From Spirochaetota bacterium (GTDB lineage Bacteria; Spirochaetota; UBA4802; JAFGJZ01), in the NCBI GenBank assembly GCA_023396615.1, contig JAEWVM010000100.1:1-9244 (forward strand): a stretch of 9,244 nt of DNA, read 5' to 3'. The notes under the pieces were generated by a model, which saw only the letters and a list, made by a program, of their open reading frames with translations, was not told the DNA's origin and ran no database searches. Positions 1 to 5,345 of the stretch are shown piece by piece; within the stretch, counting starts at the first letter, position 1; the number at the start of each line of letters is the position of its first letter. Both the position numbers and the translations under genes were made by a program.

Positions 1-840
1 AACGCGTCAAAAGATAAGAACAAACAGCTTCTTGTCGGTGCTTCGATTTCTACTCACACAGAAAGTTATGAGCGTCTTGATTTGCTTGTTAAAGCAGGTG
101 TAAATGTAATCGTAATAGATTCGGCTCAGGGAAATTCTCTTTATCAGGTTGAAATGATAAAGTATATCAAAAGCAAATATCCGGAAATAGATATTATTGC
201 CGGAAATGTTGTTACATCCGAACAGGCTCTTAATCTCATAAAAGCAGGAGCTGACGCTCTTCGTGTTGGAATGGGGCCGGGTTCGATTTGTACAACTCAG
301 GTTACAATGGCATGCGGAAGATCGCAGGGTACAGCTGTTTTTCATGTATCACGTGAGGCTCGTAAACACGGAATTCCTGTTATTGCAGACGGAGGAATAT
401 CAAGTACCGGTCATATAGCTAAAGCTCTGGCTCTCGGCGCATCATGCGGAATGATGGGTGGTCTTTTCGCCGGAACTTTGGAAGCACCCGGTGAATACTA
501 TTACGAAAACGGAATGCGTTTGAAAAAATACAGAGGAATGGCTTCTCCTGAGGCGATGCAGAGAGGCGGCGCAAAACGTTATTTCGCAGAAGACACAAAG
601 ATAAAAGTTGCACAGGGAGTTTCCGGTGCAGTTTTGGATAAAGGTTCGATAATGGATTATCTTCCATATCTGACACAGGGACTTCGTCATTCTTTTCAGG
701 ATATCGGTGTCAAAACTATTAAGGATCTTCATGAAAAGCTCTACAGCAATGATCTTCGTTTTGAAGTCAGATCCGTTGCCGCTCAGATAGAAGGAAATGT
801 GCACGATCTTTATTCTTATGCAGAACCAAAGTATAAATAA
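1..840 (+). CDS. guaB: IMP dehydrogenase, C-terminal part (gene cut by window start)
   Basis: Oxidises IMP to XMP with NAD+, the committed step of guanine nucleotide synthesis, in the cytoplasm. Frame 1 is open from the first base to the TAA at 838-840, giving 279 residues of a protein usually near 490-510; the N-terminal part and CBS domains, if any, lie outside. Visible (numbering from the window edge): DSAQGNS at 40-46, the catalytic loop GSICTT at 94-99 with nucleophile Cys97, the phosphate-site ADGGIS at 129-134, EAPGEYY at 161-167, KKYRGM at 175-180, and the flap with the Arg-Tyr pair R193-Y194. No residue expected in this part is missing. Wording around the flap and the C-terminal tail (IKVAQGVSGAV, HSFQDIG, AAQIEGNVHDLYSY) resembles eukaryotic IMPDH much more than E. 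coli-type GuaB, judged from memory. A TTG at 82 opens a shorter frame but lies inside conserved sequence, so it is not the start. trpS follows after 14 bases, suggesting co-transcription. Confidence 0.96.
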   Translation, partial: NASKDKNKQLLVGASISTHTESYERLDLLVKAGVNVIVIDSAQGNSLYQVEMIKYIKSKYPEIDIIAGNVVTSEQALNLIKAGADALRVGMGPGSICTTQVTMACGRSQGTAVFHVSREARKHGIPVIADGGISSTGHIAKALALGASCGMMGGLFAGTLEAPGEYYYENGMRLKKYRGMASPEAMQRGGAKRYFAEDTKIKVAQGVSGAVLDKGSIMDYLPYLTQGLRHSFQDIGVKTIKDLHEKLYSNDLRFEVRSVAAQIEGNVHDLYSYAEPKYK

Positions 841-854
841 TTAATAGGATTCAG

Positions 855-1949
855 ATGGAAATTAACGATACGACTGATAAAATTGAATACGGTACTTTTG
901 AGGCAACCGTTGAAAGAAGTAAAAGAATCGAAGAAGATCTTCTTGTCAATCCAGGAAAATACAGGGTTCTTACAGGTGACCGCCCAACTGGGAGACTTCA
1001 TATAGGTCATTTGTTCGGTTCTCTTCAGAACAGAGTCAGGATTCATAATCTTGGAGTTTCAACTTATATCGTAATTGCAGATTATCAGGTTCTGACTGAC
1101 CGTGATACTTTTGAAAATATTTCTGAAAATGTAAAACAGTTAGTCATTGATTATATTGCTTCAGGTCTTAACCCTGAAAAGGGTAATCTTGTAATTTTCC
1201 CTCACAGTCATATCCCGGAACTTAATCAGCTGGTTCTGCCTTTTCTTACTCTTGTTACGAATGCCGAGCTTGACAGAAATCCGACCGTTAAAGAAGAGAT
1301 TCAGGCGGCCGGTTTAAAAAGAATCAATGCCGGCATGTATATGTATCCAGTTCATCAGGCGGCTGATATTCTTTTCTGCAAAGGAAATCTTGTTCCTGTC
1401 GGAAAGGATCAGCTTCCGCATCTTGAACTGACTAGAACTATCGCGAGAAGATTTAATGACCGCTTTGCAAAGAAACAATCGGTTTTCCCTGAACCTCAGC
1501 CGCTCTTGAGCAAGGCTCCAGTAATTCTCGGACTTGACGGTTCGCAGAAGATGAGCAAGAGCCGAAATAACGCAGTTATGCTCAGCGCGACTGAAGATGA
1601 AACAACCGCTCTAATAAAAAAAGCTAAGACTGATTCTGAAAGAGTTATAACTTTTGATCCGGATAAACGTCCGGAAGTCTCGAATCTTCTTCTTTTGATC
1701 TCGCTATCTACCGGAGAAAGTCCGGAAGCTATTGCAGAAAAAATCGGAGACGGCGGAAGCGGCAGATTGAAGTCAATGCTTTCGGAAACACTTAATGAAT
1801 ATCTTCGTCCAATCAGGGCAAAACGGGCCGAACTTGAAAAGAATCCGGATTATATTAAGGATGTTCTTCGGAAAGGAATTGCCGACGCCAGAAAGACTGC
1901 AGAAGAAACGCTTTCGGAAGTCCGAAAAGTTATGAATATGGAAATATAG
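855..1949 (+). CDS. trpS: tryptophanyl-tRNA synthetase
   Basis: Class I aminoacyl-tRNA synthetase that charges tRNA-Trp with tryptophan using ATP. The 364-residue product has the HIGH signature at 49-52 within GDRPTGRLHIGHLFGS, the TrpRS-type substrate region AADILFCKGNLVPVGKDQ (169-186) followed by HLELTR, and KMSKS at 232-236 in DGSQKMSKS. The GKDQ..HLELTR wording favours TrpRS over the related TyrRS. The C-terminal helical region (NPDYIKDVL, ARKTAEETL, VRKVMNM) is typical of bacterial TrpRS. The protein is about 30 residues longer than the common 330-residue form because HIGH is preceded by a charged N-terminal extension. The ATG at 855 is preceded by a weak AGGAT at 846-850; the next in-frame Met is residue 161, after HIGH, so this start is secure. 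It lies 14 bases after the IMP dehydrogenase stop and ends just before a strong hairpin. I see no T-box leader in the short gap. Confidence 0.96.
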   Translation: MEINDTTDKIEYGTFEATVERSKRIEEDLLVNPGKYRVLTGDRPTGRLHIGHLFGSLQNRVRIHNLGVSTYIVIADYQVLTDRDTFENISENVKQLVIDYIASGLNPEKGNLVIFPHSHIPELNQLVLPFLTLVTNAELDRNPTVKEEIQAAGLKRINAGMYMYPVHQAADILFCKGNLVPVGKDQLPHLELTRTIARRFNDRFAKKQSVFPEPQPLLSKAPVILGLDGSQKMSKSRNNAVMLSATEDETTALIKKAKTDSERVITFDPDKRPEVSNLLLLISLSTGESPEAIAEKIGDGGSGRLKSMLSETLNEYLRPIRAKRAELEKNPDYIKDVLRKGIADARKTAEETLSEVRKVMNMEI

Positions 1950-1950
1950 A

Positions 1951-1986
1951 AATAAACCCGCAGATAAACTGCGGGTTTATTATTTT
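1951..1986. terminator. bidirectional intrinsic terminator between trpS and the FecR lipoprotein gene
   Basis: A perfect 13-bp inverted repeat: left arm 1951-1963 (AATAAACCCGCAG), loop 1964-1968, right arm 1969-1981 (CTGCGGGTTTATT). On the plus strand it is followed by ATTTT; on the minus strand the hairpin is followed by a T-rich TCTATATTTC. It sits immediately after the trpS stop and immediately after the stop of the convergent minus-strand gene, so it can end transcripts from both sides. Confidence 0.9.
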
Positions 1987-2783
1987 CAGTCATTGCTCTT
2001 AAAGAAGAAAACGTCAGCGCTTCCGCCGTCATCATCCTTGTTGTCTTTTCCATCTTGATTTCTGGAAGAATTAATTCTTTTAACTCTTTTTCTCACAGAT
2101 TCTCTTGCTTTAACATCCCCGGAATCAATTTTAGAAAACATTTCTTTGTTTTCCTGCGTTACTTCCTTCATTTCTGAATCTTTTTTGAGTGCAACTGCCT
2201 TGTCTTTGTCTATATCGCTTTTTTTAATTTTCTGTGTTTTAGAAACCTCTGCGCGTTCATTCTCTTCTACTACAACAGGTTTTGATTTCGGTGATGAAAC
2301 TTCGACTTTGCCGTCAATACAGCTGACGGATGATGATTTTTTATCATGCGATACGAAAAATGTTGTTCCGCGGACAGCGGCTGTGCAGGTCGGCGTATTG
2401 ATTTGAAAATTATCTTTTTTCATCAGCTTGTTTTTTACAATCCCCATTACTCTGCCTTTTTCAAGCTTGAATATGGTGTTGTCTGAATTCGCGTCTAAAT
2501 CATGTACAAGAACATCAACCGAAACGATGCTGTCTCCGAAAAGTTTAATGGCGTTCTCTGCTATGTAAATCTCGCAGATTGAATCTTTCCCGACGGTTTT
2601 GATTTTCATTCCGGAATCGAGTGGAAGACCCGCTTTGGCAGTTATTTCTGTTCCGTCTTTGCCGATTAAATAAACTTTTCCTACAATGAAATTAACAAGA
2701 CCGATTTTAAAAGGCTTAGTCTCGTTTTTTGAGCAGGCAGAAAGAGCAAACAAAAGGCAAATCGCCGCTACCCCTTTTTTCAT
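1986..2783 (-). CDS. FecR-domain lipoprotein, function unknown
   Basis: The 265-residue product begins MKKGVAAICLLFALSACSKN: a short basic N-terminus, hydrophobic core and lipobox LSAC, so it should be cleaved before Cys17 and lipidated. Residues about 25-180 match the FecR fold: IVGKVYLIGKDG near 33-44, the LPLDSGMKIKT segment at 53-63, a LEKGRVMG-type strand at 107-114 and the family hallmark INTPTCTAAVRGTTFFV at 128-144. The tail (about 180-265) is highly charged and probably disordered, with an Asp-rich stretch NQDGKDNKDDDGG at 242-254. Classical FecR is an inner-membrane anti-sigma regulator with a TonB receptor and sigma factor nearby; none of these is here and there is no transmembrane helix, so this is a stand-alone FecR protein, perhaps a periplasmic or surface scaffold. 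Three cysteines (70, 133, 155) remain after processing. A GGGGG stretch (2788-2792, minus strand) four bases before the ATG may act as ribosome binding site. It is convergent to trpS and divergent to the tRNA gene. Confidence 0.88.
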   Translation of the reverse strand: MKKGVAAICLLFALSACSKNETKPFKIGLVNFIVGKVYLIGKDGTEITAKAGLPLDSGMKIKTVGKDSICEIYIAENAIKLFGDSIVSVDVLVHDLDANSDNTIFKLEKGRVMGIVKNKLMKKDNFQINTPTCTAAVRGTTFFVSHDKKSSSVSCIDGKVEVSSPKSKPVVVEENERAEVSKTQKIKKSDIDKDKAVALKKDSEMKEVTQENKEMFSKIDSGDVKARESVRKRVKRINSSRNQDGKDNKDDDGGSADVFFFKSND

Positions 2784-2824
2784 TGAACCCCCAATAATAT
2801 TTTTGAATTTTATATTTTTTGTTA

Positions 2825-2853
2825 ATCTGAGACTATGTTTTGTCTTTTGTCAA
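2825..2853 (-). promoter_or_regulatory. possible promoter of the FecR lipoprotein gene
   Basis: On the minus strand there is a perfect TTGACA at 2848-2853. At a 17-base spacing the -10 position reads TCAGAT (2825-2830), only three matches to TATAAT. A better -10-like TATAAAAT lies nearer the gene (2807-2814) but has no -35 partner. The -35 hexamer is exact; the rest is uncertain. Confidence 0.35.
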
Positions 2854-2988
2854 GTCATCCTTTAATAACTCTGCGGATAACTTAATGAGATAAGATTTAT
2901 GAGTATAACAGTAGAATGAATAAAATTTACTATTTGGTTAGTTATAATGAATGTAAATCAGAGGCTTATTCATATAGTAAAAGATTTG

Positions 2989-3018
2989 TTGACAAAAACA
3001 ACATCTGAAGACTTTCAT
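2989..3018 (+). promoter_or_regulatory. probable promoter of tRNA-Leu
   Basis: TTGACA (2989-2994), an 18-base spacer, then TTTCAT (3013-3018, four of six matches to TATAAT). The predicted transcription start falls near 3025, about two bases before the mature tRNA 5' end, which suits a tRNA gene. The spacing and position support it more than the weak -10. Confidence 0.5.
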
Positions 3019-3026
3019 TAAGAAAA

Positions 3027-3110
3027 GCCGCGATGGTGAAATTGGTATACACGCCAGATTCAGGTTCTGGTGGGGGTTTCCCTGTGAGGGTTCGAGTCCC
3101 TCTCGCGGCA
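3027..3110 (+). tRNA. tRNA-Leu (anticodon CAG)
   Basis: The full cloverleaf can be folded by eye. The acceptor stem GCCGCGA (3027-3033) pairs with TCGCGGC (3103-3109), with discriminator A at 3110. The anticodon stem CCAGA/TCTGG (3054-3058 with 3066-3070) encloses the loop TTCAGGT, placing anticodon CAG at 3061-3063, which reads CUG leucine codons. A long variable arm (3071-3085) marks a class II tRNA, as expected for leucine. The T stem GAGGG/CCCTC (3086-3090 with 3098-3102) encloses TTCGAGT. The 3' CCA is not encoded, so it must be added after transcription. No terminator separates it from the next gene. Confidence 0.97.
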
Positions 3111-3120
3111 AAGTTTTTCC

Positions 3121-3125
3121 AGGAG
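3121..3125 (+). promoter_or_regulatory. ribosome binding site fixing the TTG start of the HD-GYP gene
   Basis: AGGAG lies five bases before TTG at 3131 and only ten bases after the tRNA 3' end. The frame is open further upstream only through the tRNA gene and offers no other start with a ribosome binding site, so this element decides the start. Confidence 0.75.
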
Positions 3126-3130
3126 CTATT

Positions 3131-3739
3131 TTGTCTGATATTAGTTTCCGTGACTCTAATTTTCAAATAGCAATGATAGCCTATTCCGCTATAGAATCCA
3201 GAATAAGTCCCTCTTCTGTTTCATTCAGTTTTTTCGAGTGTCTTAAAATTCTTTCAATGAAATGCGGAATTGCCGAAGATAAAACTCAAAAATTGTGTGT
3301 CAGCGCAGCTTTTCATGATATCGGAATGGTTCTTCTCCCGGATTCAATAGTATGTCATGAAGGCGCATATTCTCCTAAAGACAAAGATGCCGTTTTCGAT
3401 CATACTCTTAACGGACGGGACATGATTCTTGACGCCGGAGGAGATTTGTCAGGTTTTGCCGCTGAAATTGCTTTGACCCATCATGAAAATTATGACGGAA
3501 CCGGCTATCCATACGGAATTAAGGGAAATGAGATACCTTTTTATTCAAGGATAGTATCTGTTGCCGATTGTTTTGATGCCATGTGTTCTGACAGATTCTA
3601 TCGCAAGGCTTTTTCTCCGGAAGATGCGTTTAATCTCATTCTTGCGGAAAGAGGCCGTAAATACGATCCTGAAATTCTTGACAATTTAGGACTTTGTTTT
3701 GATAAACTAACTGAGATTTATTTAAACGGCAATTTATGA
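3131..3739 (+). CDS. small HD-GYP-type phosphohydrolase domain protein, lacking the first conserved histidine
   Basis: HD-GYP proteins are metal-dependent phosphodiesterases, many of which degrade cyclic di-GMP. The 202-residue product is almost only this domain: FHDIG at 61-65 (H62-D63), a further His at 91 (DHTLNG), HHE at 117-119, the YDGTGYP signature at 121-127, GNEIPFYSRI at 132-141, VADCFDAM at 145-152 and YRKAFSPEDA at 157-166. Two family features are absent. Residues 1-61 contain no histidine, although the family has a metal-binding His about 16 residues before the Gly that corresponds to Gly46, and the usual Lys of HDIGK is Met66. No receiver, PAS or GAF domain precedes it. The start is TTG with a good AGGAG at five bases. 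The tRNA-Leu gene ends 20 bases upstream with no visible promoter between, so it may be read through from the tRNA promoter. It may be a low-activity enzyme or a signal-binding protein. Confidence 0.88.
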   Translation: MSDISFRDSNFQIAMIAYSAIESRISPSSVSFSFFECLKILSMKCGIAEDKTQKLCVSAAFHDIGMVLLPDSIVCHEGAYSPKDKDAVFDHTLNGRDMILDAGGDLSGFAAEIALTHHENYDGTGYPYGIKGNEIPFYSRIVSVADCFDAMCSDRFYRKAFSPEDAFNLILAERGRKYDPEILDNLGLCFDKLTEIYLNGNL

Positions 3740-3760
3740 AAAATTTGCCGAAATTATATG

Positions 3761-3766
3761 TATAAT
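3761..3766 (+). promoter_or_regulatory. possible -10 element for the pssA operon
   Basis: A perfect TATAAT, 66 bases before the pssA start and just after the HD-GYP gene. There is no convincing -35 at the right distance (TTGCCG at 3745-3750 is only ten bases away). A start here would give an untranslated leader of roughly 60 bases. Confidence 0.4.
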
Positions 3767-3831
3767 GAATATCCGTTTATTGTTTTTTTACAGGTTCTGG
3801 GTAAAACGGGAATGTTCAGAAGGAATTAAAA

Positions 3832-4572
3832 ATGAGTTTTATAAAACTGAATAAAGCATGGATTCCGAATTCAATTACCATGGGTAATCTTCTGTTCGGA
3901 TTTCTTTCAATAATATTTGCATCATCCGGTCATTATGAAAGAGCCGGAATGTGTATTCTTTTTGCAGCACTTCTTGACGGATTTGACGGTCAGGTTGCCC
4001 GAATGCTTGGAGTATCGAGCAAAATAGGAGCTGAACTTGATTCCCTAGCTGATTGTGTTGCCTTCGGAATTGCGCCGGGGTTTCTGGCATATTCGGCATA
4101 TTTCCGAAAAATAGCACTCAATATCAATCTGGAACAGCATATTGTTTTAGGTATGTTTATTGCCGCCATTTTTCCTCTTTGTGCAGCTTACCGCCTGGCG
4201 CGTTTTAATGTTTCTCACGAATCAAATTCTTTTTCGGGTCTGCCGTCTCCTATTGCAGGTATAATAATTGCTCTTATACCGATATCATTTTCAGATACAG
4301 ATTATATTCAGAGATTTCTTCCGGTATTTGCCGTATTTTTTGTTCTTGTAGCTCTTCTTATGGTTTCAACCGTAAAATTTTCAAAGCCTCAGGCAAGTGT
4401 TCTAAAGAAGATTCACGGTGTTAAACTAATTCTTCTGATTCTCATTGTCATCGGAATGTCAATACTCCTGAAAAAATGGATTCTTTTTATTTTTATCGGG
4501 CTGATTGTAATTTATATTTTTTCCGGCCTTTACAGCTTTCTCATACAGTTGATTCAGGATAGAAAGTATTAG
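3832..4572 (+). CDS. pssA: CDP-diacylglycerol-serine O-phosphatidyltransferase
   Basis: Makes phosphatidylserine from CDP-diacylglycerol and serine in the inner membrane; decarboxylation of the product yields phosphatidylethanolamine. The 246-residue protein shows the complete CDP-alcohol phosphotransferase signature DG-x2-AR-x8-G-x3-D-x3-D: D52, G53, A56, R57, G66, D70 and D74. Wording typical of the PssA branch is present: PNSITMGNLLFGF (12-24), RLARFN (121-126) and FSGLPSP (134-140). Several hydrophobic segments follow (about 17-30, 104-120, 141-151, 157-178, 198-212 and 214-236), fitting a polytopic membrane protein. The length suits the membrane-bound subclass II enzymes, unlike the E. 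coli phospholipase D-like type. The ATG is seven bases after AGAAGGA (3818-3824). The next gene begins 11 bases after its stop. Specificity for serine over another alcohol such as inositol or glycerol phosphate is inferred from these motifs. Confidence 0.92.
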   Translation: MSFIKLNKAWIPNSITMGNLLFGFLSIIFASSGHYERAGMCILFAALLDGFDGQVARMLGVSSKIGAELDSLADCVAFGIAPGFLAYSAYFRKIALNINLEQHIVLGMFIAAIFPLCAAYRLARFNVSHESNSFSGLPSPIAGIIIALIPISFSDTDYIQRFLPVFAVFFVLVALLMVSTVKFSKPQASVLKKIHGVKLILLILIVIGMSILLKKWILFIFIGLIVIYIFSGLYSFLIQLIQDRKY

Positions 4573-4583
4573 ACAGATTTATC

Positions 4584-5039
4584 TTGAGAATTTTTGTTGA
4601 TGCTGATGCGGTTCCGTCAGCTGTGAGGGAAATGTTATTCCGTGCAGCTGACAGAGTAGGGGTTGGTGTTATACTTGTTGCAAATATCCCTCTAAAAATT
4701 CCGGAATCAGTTTATATCTCAGGAGTTGTTGTTTCTTCTTTTCCTGATGCAGCCGATGACTACATTGCTTCAGAGGTTTCGGCTGGAGAACTTGTTATCA
4801 CTTCTGATGTTCCTCTTGCATCCCGGGTTGTGGAAAAGAATTCATTTGTCATAGATTTCCGGGGAAATTTAATAACAGATAGAAACATTCATGAAAGACT
4901 CGCGGTACGCAATTTGATGGATGAATTGAGGCAGGCTGGAGAAAGTACTGACCGACCGTCATCTTTCAGCGAAAGAGATAAAAGAAATTTCGCTAATCAG
5001 CTGGATGTTTTTCTTTCTAAACATTGCAGAAAAATATAA
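4584..5039 (+). CDS. yaiI: YaiI/UPF0178 (DUF188) family protein
   Basis: A conserved bacterial family of unknown function with a PIN/NYN-like fold, possibly a nuclease; the activity is not established. The 151-residue length is normal. Family landmarks: VDADA at 5-9 (family usually VDADACP, here VDADAVP), LVAN at 31-34, the acidic segment DAADDYI at 55-61, GELVITSDVPLA at 68-79, RGNLIT at 93-98, RNLMDELRQAG at 109-119 and SFSERDKRNFANQLD at 127-141. Asp6, Asp8, Asp55 and Asp75 are the likely metal-binding set. Translation begins with TTG, which codes for the first residue before the RIFVDAD strand; no ATG fits, and no strong ribosome binding site is seen. It lies 11 bases after pssA, so translational coupling from pssA is likely. 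The symbol is by family resemblance to the E. coli protein. Confidence 0.9.
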   Translation: MRIFVDADAVPSAVREMLFRAADRVGVGVILVANIPLKIPESVYISGVVVSSFPDAADDYIASEVSAGELVITSDVPLASRVVEKNSFVIDFRGNLITDRNIHERLAVRNLMDELRQAGESTDRPSSFSERDKRNFANQLDVFLSKHCRKI

Positions 5040-5091
5040 GACAGAACGTTTTCTTCCAATTCAGAATAATCATAAAAAGGGATAATAATTC

Positions 5092-5286
5092 ATGCAGGGA
5101 AATACGCGAAAATCAATTCATCCGGGAATGAAAGTGGGAATAGTTTTAAAAAAGGACCAAAAAACAGGTGTTATAACCGAAGGATGTGTTAAGCGGATTC
5201 TGACTAATTCGCCCGAACACCCTCACGGTATTAAGGTTGAACTTGAGTCGGGTGCTATCGGCAGAGTTAAACAAATACTTTCTTGA
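5092..5286 (+). CDS. ywbE: YwbE-like (DUF2196) small protein
   Basis: A 64-residue protein matching the Bacillus YwbE family, whose role is unknown. Family landmarks seen: IHPGMKVGIVLKKDQKTG (9-26), then an ILTNSPEHPHGIKVEL segment (36-51) and GAIGRVKQI (54-62). These fill the whole protein, so it is complete and not a fragment. The short beta-rich, basic sequence with a conserved His-Pro-His-Gly turn resembles small nucleic-acid-binding barrels, but this is only a suggestion. The ATG has AAGGGA (5077-5082) nine bases upstream. It follows yaiI by 52 bases with no terminator and may be the last gene of the pssA operon. There is no hairpin after its stop. Confidence 0.9.
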   Translation: MQGNTRKSIHPGMKVGIVLKKDQKTGVITEGCVKRILTNSPEHPHGIKVELESGAIGRVKQILS

Positions 5287-5309
5287 GAATCATGTAATCC
5301 TTATATAAT
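5283..5309 (+). promoter_or_regulatory. possible promoter of the DUF115-coaE-SPOR operon
   Basis: TTGAGA (5283-5288, one mismatch to TTGACA and overlapping the ywbE stop), a 15-base spacer and a perfect TATAAT (5304-5309). The spacer is short. A transcript would start near 5316, about 30 bases before the ATG. Confidence 0.42.
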
Positions 5310-5345
5310 GCTTGGTTCTGCCGGTTAAATTTCCGATAATTAAGC

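Noticed and set aside
7..804. Several minus-strand open frames opposite the IMP dehydrogenase gene
   Set aside because: They are antisense shadows: the plus-strand frame carries unbroken IMPDH motifs, and the minus-strand products are Cys/Ser/Phe-rich with no recognisable domain.
841..854. Regulatory leader (T-box or attenuator) for trpS
   Set aside because: Only 14 bases separate the preceding stop from the trpS start, leaving no room.
2146..2406. Plus-strand 86-codon frame opposite the FecR lipoprotein gene
   Set aside because: The minus-strand frame has a lipobox, a FecR motif and a ribosome binding site; the plus-strand product is low-complexity Ser/Phe/Leu-rich shadow sequence.
2916..3008. 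A 30-codon plus-strand frame (MNKIYYLVSYNECKSEAY...) before tRNA-Leu
   Set aside because: It has no ribosome binding site and overlaps the likely -35 of the tRNA promoter; short frames like this are expected by chance in AT-rich DNA. Conservation in relatives would be needed to revive it.
3027..3110. tRNA-Leu as an integration (att) site
   Set aside because: No integrase, phage gene or direct repeat of the tRNA 3' end is seen; the flanking genes are core functions.
3727..3750. Hairpin CGGCAA/TTGCCG after the HD-GYP gene as a terminator
   Set aside because: Only six clean base pairs with a large loop and no T run after it (AAATTATATG follows).
3791..3800. A 10-base copy of part of the tRNA-Leu anticodon arm (CAGGTTCTGG) in the pssA leader, suggesting a tRNA-sensing element
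   Set aside because: Ten bases of identity in 9 kb is within chance, the flanks do not match and no T-box or similar architecture is present.
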